Assembly (NCBI GenBank): GCA_902519255.1
Contig: CABYIV010000008.1
Span: forward strand, 1 to 32,225
Origin: an uncultured Pelagibacteraceae bacterium
Lineage (GTDB): Bacteria > Pseudomonadota > Alphaproteobacteria > Pelagibacterales > Pelagibacteraceae
Direction of reading: 5' to 3'
Length of the DNA: 32,225 nucleotides
Shown: positions 25,400 through 32,225 of the stretch, piece by piece
Position numbering within the stretch: position 1 is the first letter of the stretch
Layout: each line of letters opens with the position of its first letter
Translations under genes and position numbers: made by a program
Notes under the pieces: model-generated
Databases searched by the model: none
What the model was told of the DNA's origin: nothing
The model's input: only the letters and a program-made list of their open reading frames with translations

Positions 25400-26341
25400 A
25401 TGTGCGGGATTGCAGGATTAATTCATAGAGGAAATACTTCAAACGTTGGTTTTGAACTTCAGGGTATGCTTCAAGCATTAAAGCATAGAGGAGAAGATTC
25501 AACTGGATACGCTCTATACGGAAAAACTGACGGTCAAAATTTCATCATGCGATTTAAGGTTGGTGAAAATGTTGCAGAGGGAAGTTCTTCAGTAAAAGAA
25601 GATGTATCAGTTTATGACGAAAGAAAAAAAATTGTTGATTCTTATCTTTCTGAGCTAGGCGCTAAAGTGATAAAAGAGGATAGAATTCTTCCTTATTCAT
25701 TGCGATATGAAATTCAATATGACAAAGATTTAATGGAATTTTCTCAAAAAATAGAAAGTGTTGAAGGTGTAGAAATATTATCTATGGGAAAATCTCTAGA
25801 AGTAATTAAAGATTTAGGAAATGCTGAAGTAGTTTGTAACAGATATAATTTAGATAAAGTTGTCGGGACACATGCAATTGGTCATGCTAGAATGGCAACA
25901 GAGTCAGGAGTGGATATTAAATCTGCTCACCCATTTTGGGGTTATCCTTTTAGCGATGTGTCAGTCGTTCATAATGGACAATTAACAAACTATTGGAATA
26001 ATAGAAGAGTATTGGAAAACAAGGGCATGAGATTTATGTCAGAATGTGACTCGGAATTAATCGCTGTATATCTTGCAGAAAAAATGAGAAATGGAGCTAC
26101 ATTAGAAGAGGGAATGAAAGAATCTCTCGTCGGTTTAGATGGGGTATTTACTTATTTTGTTGCTACAAAAGATAGTTTAGGAATGGCGAAAGATACAATG
26201 GCTGCAAAACCACTAGTATTGTATGAGTCTGATGATTTAGTTGCAATGGGGTCAGAGGAAATTGCAATAAGATCAATATTACCACAAGAAATCGAAACTT
26301 ATGATCCTTTTGATGGAGAAGTTAAAGTATGGCAAATTTAA
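25400..26341 (+). CDS. mgsA: N-methylglutamate synthase subunit A (class II glutamine amidotransferase)
   Basis: This 313-residue class II (Ntn-type) amidotransferase begins MCGIAGLIHRG; C2 becomes the N-terminal nucleophile once methionine is removed. LKHRGEDSTGYALY, GHARMATESG and VVHNGQLTNYW are the standard PurF/GltB-type active-site blocks. It corresponds to the amidotransferase third of glutamate synthase, here as a separate gene (also named glxB). In the Mgs complex it should release methylamine from gamma-glutamylmethylamide and pass it to the synthase subunit. It overlaps mgsB by 13 bp and follows gmaS closely, so gmaS-mgsABC form one operon. Confidence 0.9.
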   Translation: MCGIAGLIHRGNTSNVGFELQGMLQALKHRGEDSTGYALYGKTDGQNFIMRFKVGENVAEGSSSVKEDVSVYDERKKIVDSYLSELGAKVIKEDRILPYSLRYEIQYDKDLMEFSQKIESVEGVEILSMGKSLEVIKDLGNAEVVCNRYNLDKVVGTHAIGHARMATESGVDIKSAHPFWGYPFSDVSVVHNGQLTNYWNNRRVLENKGMRFMSECDSELIAVYLAEKMRNGATLEEGMKESLVGLDGVFTYFVATKDSLGMAKDTMAAKPLVLYESDDLVAMGSEEIAIRSILPQEIETYDPFDGEVKVWQI

Positions 26342-27183
26342 AAACATCAGAAAAAAAAAGTAAAGCTCAATCAATGGGACTTCATACAGAAGTCTTAACT
26401 GGAAAAACACAACAAAAATTTTTTAATCCAGATGAGGCTGAGAATTTTTATTACTTTGGGACATATGATGTAGATTTTAACAAAAGAACTGAAATTGACG
26501 TTAAGAACATGGATTGTCGTGAAGCAAATAAAAAAATTGATGAATTAATGAAAGATGGATACGGAACAATTGTAATAAAAAACCCTCAAGGGAAACATAG
26601 TTTGGGAGTTGGAATCCTCAATAAATTAAATTTAATATTTGAAGGTAGCTTAGGATACTTTGGATGTGGATCAATGGATGGTCCTATTGTTAGAATTAAT
26701 GGAAGAGTGGGATGGTCATGTGCAGAAAATATGATGGCAGGAAAAGTAGTAATTGAAAAAAATGCAGGTTCATGTTTTGGTGCGGCAATTAGAGGTGGAG
26801 ATCTGATATGCAAAGGAAGCGTAGGTGCCAGAACAGGAATTGATCAAAAAGGTGGAACAATAATTATTGGCGGAGATGCTGGTGCTTTTACAGGTTTTAT
26901 GATGCAGAGAGGGCGAATTATTATTCTTGGAGACGTTGGAATAAATTTAGGAGACTCTATGTATGATGGGACAATTTTTGTAGGTGGAAAAATTGGATCA
27001 TTTGGTAGTGATGCTGTCGAAGCTGAGTTAACTGATTCAGATCAAGACTGGCTTAAAAGAAAATTAAAGGTTGCGGAGATCGGAGAAAACTTCGATGTTT
27101 CTAAGATGACCAAAGTTGTAGCAGGAAAAAAACTTTGGAATTACGATGCTCTTGAACCTACAGAAAAAAAAGGAGCAATTTAA
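26329..27183 (+). CDS. mgsB: N-methylglutamate synthase subunit B (GXGXG beta-helix subunit)
   Basis: This 284-residue protein matches the C-terminal GXGXG domain of glutamate synthase large subunit. Repeated glycine pairs spaced through 95-235 (GSLGYFGCGSMDG, GRVGWSCAENM, GGDAGAFTGFM, GDVGINLGDSM, GGKIGSFGSDA) predict a parallel beta-helix. It has a structural role that links the amidotransferase and synthase parts of the complex. The start overlaps the end of mgsA by 13 bp, and a GGAG ribosome site lies about 10 nt upstream inside mgsA. The alternative family name is glxC. Confidence 0.9.
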   Translation: MANLKTSEKKSKAQSMGLHTEVLTGKTQQKFFNPDEAENFYYFGTYDVDFNKRTEIDVKNMDCREANKKIDELMKDGYGTIVIKNPQGKHSLGVGILNKLNLIFEGSLGYFGCGSMDGPIVRINGRVGWSCAENMMAGKVVIEKNAGSCFGAAIRGGDLICKGSVGARTGIDQKGGTIIIGGDAGAFTGFMMQRGRIIILGDVGINLGDSMYDGTIFVGGKIGSFGSDAVEAELTDSDQDWLKRKLKVAEIGENFDVSKMTKVVAGKKLWNYDALEPTEKKGAI

Positions 27184-28575
27184 ATGGCAAAGAAAAAAAA
27201 TGGTAATGGAAAGTCAAACGGACATTCTAATGGTAATGGAATAGCTTCAAGAAACAAAAGTTTGTTAGGACACAACGCTATTTTTACTCCAGAAGTTATG
27301 GACGACATACATATCAAAGCGGAATTAGGAAGATACAGAATGAGAGGAATGGCTTTGATGAAAAAGATACCTACTTTCGATGATCTAGTTTTCTTGCCAG
27401 GTACATTAACAAGATTTGTTATTGAAGGTTACAGAGAAAAATGTGAGACCAAAACTATTATTGGTCCAAGATGTGAAAATCCAATTGAACTTGATATTCC
27501 AGTTTACATTACGGGAATGAGTTTTGGAGCTTTATCTTATGAAGCAAAAACTGCATTAGCTAGAGGTGCTACAATGGCTGGTAGCGCAACATGTTCTGGT
27601 GAAGGTGGAATGATACCAGATGAGAGAAGATATTCAGAAAAATGGTTTTATCAGTGCATACAATCAAGATACGGTTTTAACCCACACCATGCACAGCTAG
27701 CTGATGGAATTGAGGTATTTATTGGACAAGGACAAAAAGTTGGAATGGGTGGTCATTTGATGGGTCAAAAAGTTACTGACCAAGTTGCAGAAATGAGATC
27801 GCTACCTGCGGGTATTGATCAAAGATCTCCAGCAAGACATCCTGATTGGCTGGGTCCAGATGATTTAGCTTTAAAAGTTCAAGAGCTTAGAGAATTAACA
27901 AAAAACAAGGTGCCAATTCAATTAAAACTTGGAGCAGCTAAAGTGTATGATGATGTAAGGATGGCAGCAAAATGCGATCCAGATTCAATTTATCTTGATG
28001 GAATGGAAGGTTCAACAGGTGCTGGACCACACATTGCAGCTGCAAACACAGGTATCCCAGGAATAGCAGGAATTAGAGAAGCAAGAAGAGCTTTGGATGA
28101 TGTAGGTAAAACTGGAAAGGTAACTTTAATTTATGCAGGTGGTGTTAGAGATGGAGCAGATATGGCTAAAGCTTTAGCACTTGGTGCAGACGCAATTGCA
28201 ATCGGAACAGGCGCGATGGTGGCATTAAATTGCAATAAAGAAATACCAGAATCTAATTTTGAAAAAGAAATGGGTGTTCCTGCAGGTCATTGCTATCACT
28301 GTCATACCGGTAGATGTCCAGTAGGAGTTGCTACTCAAGATCCAAAATTAAGAAAAAGATTAAATCCTGATGATGCAGCATTAAGAGTTTATAATTACTT
28401 GCATGCGATGACATTGGAGGCTCAATTGTTGGCTAGAGCATGTGGAAAAACAAATATTCACTCGCTAGAACCAGAAGATATGGCTGCATTAACAATGGAG
28501 GCGTCTGCTTTAGCTAAAGTGCCTCTTGCAGGAACAAATCATACAGTAGGAGTTAAAGATTTCCATAAAATCTAA
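27184..28575 (+). CDS. mgsC: N-methylglutamate synthase subunit C (FMN/Fe-S glutamate synthase domain)
   Basis: This 463-residue protein corresponds to the FMN-binding synthase domain of glutamate synthase. TGMSFGALSYEAK at 110-122, GSTGAGP at 276-282 and YAGGVRDGADMAKALALGAD at 317-336 are flavin-barrel motifs. The iron-sulfur segment is CYHCHTGRCPVGVATQ with C370, C373 and C378; the first spacing is shorter than the C-x5-C of classical glutamate synthases. The N-terminus (6-19) is a run of N, G, K, S and H residues without predicted fold. With MgsA and MgsB it should make N-methylglutamate from 2-oxoglutarate and methylamine with reductant. An AAAGGAG ribosome site precedes it at the end of mgsB. 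Ordinary glutamate synthase activity cannot be excluded by sequence. Confidence 0.9.
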   Translation: MAKKKNGNGKSNGHSNGNGIASRNKSLLGHNAIFTPEVMDDIHIKAELGRYRMRGMALMKKIPTFDDLVFLPGTLTRFVIEGYREKCETKTIIGPRCENPIELDIPVYITGMSFGALSYEAKTALARGATMAGSATCSGEGGMIPDERRYSEKWFYQCIQSRYGFNPHHAQLADGIEVFIGQGQKVGMGGHLMGQKVTDQVAEMRSLPAGIDQRSPARHPDWLGPDDLALKVQELRELTKNKVPIQLKLGAAKVYDDVRMAAKCDPDSIYLDGMEGSTGAGPHIAAANTGIPGIAGIREARRALDDVGKTGKVTLIYAGGVRDGADMAKALALGADAIAIGTGAMVALNCNKEIPESNFEKEMGVPAGHCYHCHTGRCPVGVATQDPKLRKRLNPDDAALRVYNYLHAMTLEAQLLARACGKTNIHSLEPEDMAALTMEASALAKVPLAGTNHTVGVKDFHKI

Positions 28576-28583
28576 TAGCAAAT

Positions 28584-28994
28584 ATGCCAAAGAAAAAAGG
28601 TAAGAAAAAAGTCAAATCAAAAGAGATCAAAGGTCAATTAGGAAAGAAAAAAGAGACTGCTAGAGAAAAAATGATTGGCCAAACAATTGGCTATCGATAT
28701 GACGTTAATCTTTTGCCTGACTATAGTCGACTCACTCCATTTTTAAAAAAATATATAGAAGCTATGGGTTGGGATGATCTTAATTGGTTAGAAGATGTTC
28801 ATATGGGATATGAAGAAAATAGACCTGCTGTATTCGATAGAAATGCTAACGGTTGGGTAACGATACCAAGTAAAATAAAATTACCTAATAATCAGCAGGA
28901 TAGAGATATGATAGCTAGAGAATTATTGGTAAAGTTTCAAATGTCCCCGAATCATCCTCTGGTTGACCTTAAAAAAGCATATTTAAAATTCTAA
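28584..28994 (+). CDS. Small basic protein of unknown function downstream of mgsC
   Basis: I do not recognise this 136-residue protein. Residues 1-30 are very rich in lysine (PKKKGKKKVKSKEIKGQLGK). The rest is a mixed, tryptophan-containing region (GWDDLNWLEDVHMGYEENRP around 62-81) that looks like a folded alpha/beta domain without cysteines or membrane helices. It starts 8 bp after mgsC and so belongs to the gmaS-mgsABC transcription unit. This implies a link to methylamine metabolism, perhaps as an accessory or assembly factor, but nothing in the sequence shows it. Confidence 0.75.
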   Translation: MPKKKGKKKVKSKEIKGQLGKKKETAREKMIGQTIGYRYDVNLLPDYSRLTPFLKKYIEAMGWDDLNWLEDVHMGYEENRPAVFDRNANGWVTIPSKIKLPNNQQDRDMIARELLVKFQMSPNHPLVDLKKAYLKF

Positions 28995-29082
28995 TTTCAA
29001 TTTCAAGTTGATAAAATAATTATTAACTTCTACTTTTTATAAATAAAATAAAATTGTCAGCGTAAAAAAAATTTCATAGAGT

Positions 29083-29099
29083 CTATTAACTATTAATAG
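29083..29099 (+). promoter_or_regulatory. Hairpin touching the amt ribosome site
   Basis: CTATTAA (29083-29089) pairs with TTAATAG (29093-29099) around a 3-nt loop, and the last base pair reaches into the AGGAGAGA ribosome site. It could modulate amt translation, but all pairs except the closing one are A/T, so it is weak. Confidence 0.3.
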
Positions 29100-29110
29100 G
29101 AGAGAGAAAT

Positions 29111-30511
29111 ATGACTGATCAATTAGGTGCTCTCACAACCTTATTTACAGAATTTTACTATTGGGTAACTGTGGTTCTTATGTTTTTGATCCACGTGGGA
29201 TTCTGTATGTATGAAGTTGGGGCATCTCGTTACAAACATCACCAACACACTCTTATGAAAAATACAATGCTGATACCACTGGTAACAGTCACATGGTTTT
29301 TCTTTGGTTGGTGGATATACTGGGCATTTCCAACAGGACCCGGATTAGCTCCTTCGATTATGACTGAAAGTACTGGTCTAGTTCTTGGAGGTGGATTTGG
29401 TGGAAATGATCTTGCTAATCCTACAAATGCATTGATGGCCGTAAATCTTAATGATCATATAATGGGTGTCTTCTGGGCAGCCTTTTTATTATTTTCATGG
29501 ACTGCAGCTTCAATTGTATCTGGAGCGGTTATTGAAAGGATAACTACTTTTGCATTTGGAATACTTGCAATTGCAATTGGATCTGTTTTCTGGACAATAG
29601 ATGCTTCATGGGGATGGCATTTTGATGGATGGATGTTAAAAATATTAGGATATCACGATGCTTATGCTTCTGGAGTAATTCACGCAATTGCCGGAGGTTT
29701 TGCTTTAGGTGTTCTAATAGTTTTAGGACCAAGAATTGGAAAATTTTCATCTAGCGGGGAACCAAGAAACATTGGGCCAAGAAATCCTTGGTTAGTGACT
29801 GTTGGATTATTTTTAATCTACACAGGTTTTTGGGGTTTTTACGCAGCATGTAATGTACCAATATATGATCTTGGACCAGAGTATGGTATGGAGGGTGTAA
29901 CTTTCTTTACCGCAACTAACATCTACCTAACGCCTACAACACTCAGCGGAATAACGATGAACTTTTTAATGTCGTTATCTGGAGGTTTGTTGGCTGGATA
30001 TGTAATATCAAAGGGAGATCCTTTCTGGACTTATTCATCAGGACTGGCAGGTATAATATGTGCATCTGCGGGTAATGATTTATATCATCCAATACAATCA
30101 ATGATAATCGGTATGATCGGAGTGGTTATAGCTTACAAAATGCATTACTGGGTCGAGAAAAAATATAAAATCGACGATGCAGTTGGAGCAGTAGCTGTTC
30201 ATGGTTATGCTGGATTTGTTGGTCTTGTGATATGTGGTTTCGTTTTAAATGGTTATCCTTCATCTGGATACAGTGTTGGAGCTATGTGGGACGGAACTAA
30301 TTATGCAGCAATTAATCCACTGGGAATGTTTATCGGAGCAATAATAATGTTTTTTGTTTTAGGTATGCTTCCTGGATATATAATTGCAAAAGTTCTTAAT
30401 GGAATGGGTAAATTAAGAATACCTAGAGAAGTAGAACTTGCAGGACTTGACTATACAATAATGGAGGAGGCTAAAGAAGACGAAAAAGCTGTAGCCTCGG
30501 CCAGTAGATAA
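29111..30511 (+). CDS. amtB: Ammonium/methylammonium transporter (Amt family), divergent
   Basis: This 466-residue membrane protein has about eleven hydrophobic segments and the Amt signature elements: GVFWAAFLLFSWTAASIVSG for the region that holds the gating phenylalanines, HDAYASGVIHAIAGG with the first pore histidine and its aspartate, and AVAVHGYAGFVG with the second pore histidine. The N-terminal region differs strongly from usual AmtB: MYEVGASRYKHHQHTLMKN stands where YGGMVRxKN is normally found, and no signal peptide is evident. It conducts ammonium or methylammonium across the inner membrane. Position 116 bp after the methylamine cluster suggests methylammonium or recapture of released ammonia. 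No glnK gene is next to it; a small membrane protein follows instead. Confidence 0.9.
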   Translation: MTDQLGALTTLFTEFYYWVTVVLMFLIHVGFCMYEVGASRYKHHQHTLMKNTMLIPLVTVTWFFFGWWIYWAFPTGPGLAPSIMTESTGLVLGGGFGGNDLANPTNALMAVNLNDHIMGVFWAAFLLFSWTAASIVSGAVIERITTFAFGILAIAIGSVFWTIDASWGWHFDGWMLKILGYHDAYASGVIHAIAGGFALGVLIVLGPRIGKFSSSGEPRNIGPRNPWLVTVGLFLIYTGFWGFYAACNVPIYDLGPEYGMEGVTFFTATNIYLTPTTLSGITMNFLMSLSGGLLAGYVISKGDPFWTYSSGLAGIICASAGNDLYHPIQSMIIGMIGVVIAYKMHYWVEKKYKIDDAVGAVAVHGYAGFVGLVICGFVLNGYPSSGYSVGAMWDGTNYAAINPLGMFIGAIIMFFVLGMLPGYIIAKVLNGMGKLRIPREVELAGLDYTIMEEAKEDEKAVASASR

Positions 30512-30524
30512 AGGAGGTATGTAA

Positions 30525-30746
30525 ATGGCAACAGTAACAAATTGGATAGATCATTTAAGTGCCTCTGAGGTACAAGGATCTGTCTATCCAGGAGTTGGTT
30601 CAGAAGGAGTGCTTGTAATAATAGCAATTCTTATTTGGGTTGGTTGGCATGTAATTTCATCTAAACAAGAAGATGGGAAGATGAATGAGATTGTCAGAAA
30701 AAAACCAAGTGCTAACGACTGGAAAAGCAATATAACAGACGGTTAA
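30525..30746 (+). CDS. Small single-span membrane protein co-transcribed with amt
   Basis: This 73-residue protein begins 13 bp after amt with a strong AAAGGAGG ribosome site. It has one membrane helix at about 28-46 (GVLVIIAILIWVGWHVI) and a basic C-terminal tail of about 27 residues (SKQEDGKMNEIVRKKPSAND region), which by the positive-inside rule should be cytoplasmic. I do not recognise a family. A terminator follows directly, so amt and this gene form a two-gene unit, and the protein may be an accessory subunit of the channel. Confidence 0.75.
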   Translation: MATVTNWIDHLSASEVQGSVYPGVGSEGVLVIIAILIWVGWHVISSKQEDGKMNEIVRKKPSANDWKSNITDG

Positions 30747-30753
30747 AACTTTT

Positions 30754-30790
30754 AAGAGGGCGCATGAAATACTGTGCCCTCTTTTTTTTT
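30754..30790 (+). terminator. Rho-independent terminator of the amt unit
   Basis: AAGAGGGCGC (30754-30763) pairs over 10 bp with GTGCCCTCTT (30774-30783), including one G:T pair, around a 10-nt loop. A run of nine T residues (30782-30790) follows. It is the strongest GC-rich hairpin seen on the plus strand of this window. Confidence 0.93.
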
Positions 30791-30791
30791 A

Positions 30792-30956
30792 ATGCAAAAT
30801 TCTGAAGAAAATAATCAAAATGAAAATAAAACTCCTAGCAAAATGGCACGTCTTGCATGGCCAAAAGCAAAGTATGGAGTAATTATAGCAATATTAATTA
30901 TTATTGGTGTAAATTTAATTTATTACAAAGATTTCTTTTTATCATTTTTTAAATAA
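30792..30956 (+). CDS. Short membrane-anchored protein of unknown function
   Basis: This 54-codon frame starts at the ATG at 30792. A GTG 18 bp upstream lies inside the terminator stem and is not a likely start. The N-terminal 20 residues are polar (QNSEENNQNENKTPSK), followed by a short basic region and one membrane helix at about 30-45 (GVIIAILIIIGVNLIYY). No ribosome site is visible. It lies immediately downstream of the amt terminator and 17 bp before a glutamine synthetase-like gene. The lipophilic helix and the tight spacing favour a real gene, but with moderate certainty. Confidence 0.5.
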   Translation: MQNSEENNQNENKTPSKMARLAWPKAKYGVIIAILIIIGVNLIYYKDFFLSFFK

Positions 30957-30973
30957 TTGTGTTACGTTATTAG

Positions 30974-32225
30974 ATGGCAAAAAATTTATTTAAAATTTCA
31001 AAACAAAAAAAAATTAAATATTTTTTAATAAGTTTTGTAGATTTATTTGGTGTATTAAGATCAAAATTGGTTCCTGCTCATGCGATAAAAGATATGCAAG
31101 TAAATGGTGCTGGATTTGCTGGATTTGCAGCTTGGTTAGATATGACGCCAGCTGACTCTGATATGTTTGCAATACCTGATCCTGACAGTTTAATTCAACT
31201 ACCATGGAATAAAGAAGTTGGTTGGTTGGCTTCGGATTTATGGATGAATGGTAAACCAGTCGATGCTTCACCAAGAGTGATGTTAAAAAAACAAATAAAA
31301 AAATTATCTGAATTGGGATACAGCATGAAGTCAGGTGTGGAGTGTGAGTATTTTTTGATTTCTCCTGATGGGAACACAATTGCTGATAATAGAGATACTC
31401 AATCTAAACCTTGTTATGACCAGTCTTCATTAATGAGAAGATATGAGCTTATAAAAGAAATTTGTGATTGTATGATTGAAATGGGATGGGGTCCTTATCA
31501 AAATGACCACGAAGATGCTAATGGGCAATTTGAAATGAATTGGGATTATTCAGATTGTCTAAAAACTGCTGATAGACACACTTTTTTTAAATTTATGGTT
31601 AAAACTATTGCAGAAAAGCATGATTTGAGAGCAACATTTATGCCAAAACCTTTTGAAAATTTAACTGGTAACGGATGTCATGCACATATTTCTTTATGGA
31701 AAGGAAAGAAAAATATCTTTCTTGATAAACATGATAAGCTTGGGCTAAGCAAGACAGCTTATAACTTTTTGGGAGGCATCATGAAACATGCTTCATCCTT
31801 ATCTACTTTTTTTAATCCAACAATAAATAGTTATAGACGAATAAATGCTGCACCAACAAAATCTGGTGCCACATGGTCTCCAAGCAGTATATCATATACA
31901 GGAAATAACCGTACACATATGATAAGGGTTCCTGATCCAGGAAGATTTGAATTAAGACTTATGGATGGATCCGCAAATCCTTATTTACTTCAAGCTAGTG
32001 TATTAGCTGCAGGAATGGAGGGATTAAATAAAAGAATTAATCCTGGCAAACCTCTTTTTTGTAATATGTATGAGGATTATAAAAAATATCCAAACCTTTC
32101 TAAATTACCAAATGAACTAAAAGATTCTCTTGATAAAATTGAAAATAATAAAGAAATGAATAAAGCATTTGGAAAAGAAGTAATTAAAAGTTATGTCAAG
32201 TTAAGGACTTCGGAATTAAAAGATT
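30974..32225 (+). CDS. GlnT/GMAS-type glutamine synthetase family ligase (3' end missing)
   Basis: The gene starts with the ATG at 30974 and remains open to the window end, giving 417 codons. Family proteins have about 435-450, so only a short C-terminal piece is missing. It opens with FLISFVDLFGVLRSKLVP, typical of the GlnT (type III-annotated) branch. Catalytic motifs are GVECEYF, NDHEDANGQFEMNW, GNGCHAHISLW and NSYRRI. Unlike the gmaS protein of this window it keeps the second histidine in CHAH. It therefore may be a different gamma-glutamyl ligase (for example for ethanolamine, another amine, or ammonia) rather than a duplicate of GmaS. It lies downstream of the amt unit, beyond a terminator, with a small membrane-protein gene directly before it. 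Confidence 0.88.
   Translation, partial: MAKNLFKISKQKKIKYFLISFVDLFGVLRSKLVPAHAIKDMQVNGAGFAGFAAWLDMTPADSDMFAIPDPDSLIQLPWNKEVGWLASDLWMNGKPVDASPRVMLKKQIKKLSELGYSMKSGVECEYFLISPDGNTIADNRDTQSKPCYDQSSLMRRYELIKEICDCMIEMGWGPYQNDHEDANGQFEMNWDYSDCLKTADRHTFFKFMVKTIAEKHDLRATFMPKPFENLTGNGCHAHISLWKGKKNIFLDKHDKLGLSKTAYNFLGGIMKHASSLSTFFNPTINSYRRINAAPTKSGATWSPSSISYTGNNRTHMIRVPDPGRFELRLMDGSANPYLLQASVLAAGMEGLNKRINPGKPLFCNMYEDYKKYPNLSKLPNELKDSLDKIENNKEMNKAFGKEVIKSYVKLRTSELKD

Noticed and set aside
27199..27240. Short N/G/S/K low-complexity run at the start of mgsC as a possible tandem repeat element
   Set aside because: The DNA units are not exact repeats and the run is in frame at the protein terminus, so it is a flexible tail rather than a repeat element.
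28995..29082. TTGATA and TACTTT with 17-bp spacing as an amt promoter
   Set aside because: The -10 match is only three of six in AT-rich DNA, which is too weak to report.
30774..30791. GTG start that would give a 60-residue instead of a 54-residue membrane protein
   Set aside because: It lies inside the terminator stem and U-tract of the amt unit; the ATG at 30792 is more plausible.
31014..31379. Minus-strand open frames opposite the second GlnT-like gene
   Set aside because: They have no family pattern, and the plus strand carries a clear glutamine synthetase-family protein with all catalytic motifs.
1..32225. Search for insertion sequences, integrases, CRISPR arrays, tRNA or rRNA genes
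   Set aside because: No transposase or integrase motif, regularly spaced repeats, or RNA gene pattern was seen; coding sequence fills nearly the whole window.

Overview
The window is AT-rich, has almost no intergenic space (the largest gap is about 140 bp, and several genes overlap), and carries a gene set typical of the SAR11 clade (Pelagibacterales, Alphaproteobacteria). No mobile element, CRISPR array, rRNA or tRNA is visible. The assignment to SAR11 is inferred from gene content and architecture, not from a database search.

Layout. (1) 1-1982, minus strand: three subunits (alpha partial, delta, beta) of a heterotetrameric sarcosine oxidase or N-methylglutamate dehydrogenase. Formate-tetrahydrofolate ligase (fhs) diverges from them at 2104-3783. 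(2) 3780-5719, minus: a class I glutamine amidotransferase and an iron-dependent alcohol dehydrogenase, divergent from trimethylamine monooxygenase (tmm, 5796-7130). (3) 7140-14381, minus: a GH63-like glycosidase, a complete carbohydrate ABC importer (two permeases with unusual extensions, binding protein, ATPase) and a GpsA-like dehydrogenase. (4) 14388-19596, minus: a glycine-betaine-type importer whose context points to TMAO (tmoW, tmoV, tmoX), interrupted by a MORN-repeat protein and a membrane-anchored protein. (5) 19738-28994, plus: TMAO demethylase (tdm), a small winged-helix-like protein, a FAD amine oxidoreductase, gamma-glutamylmethylamide synthetase (gmaS), the three N-methylglutamate synthase subunits (mgsABC) and a basic unknown protein. 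(6) 29111-32225, plus: a divergent ammonium/methylammonium channel, two tiny single-span membrane proteins and a second GlnT/GMAS-type ligase cut by the window end.

How it fits together. Tmm makes TMAO from trimethylamine. TmoXVW imports TMAO. Tdm splits TMAO into dimethylamine and formaldehyde. Dimethylamine must then be demethylated. GmaS and MgsABC turn methylamine into N-methylglutamate, and an Mgd/Sox-type dehydrogenase regenerates glutamate and yields a C1 unit, which folate enzymes including Fhs can oxidise. The only step without a known enzyme here is dimethylamine to methylamine. SAR11 genomes are reported to lack the known dmmDABC dimethylamine monooxygenase, so the FAD oxidoreductase at 22517-23845, placed between tdm and gmaS, is the leading candidate. 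This is the most interesting lead in the window. Two related palindromes in the tmoX/tdm divergent promoter and the winged-helix-like gene overlapping tdm suggest a local regulatory circuit.
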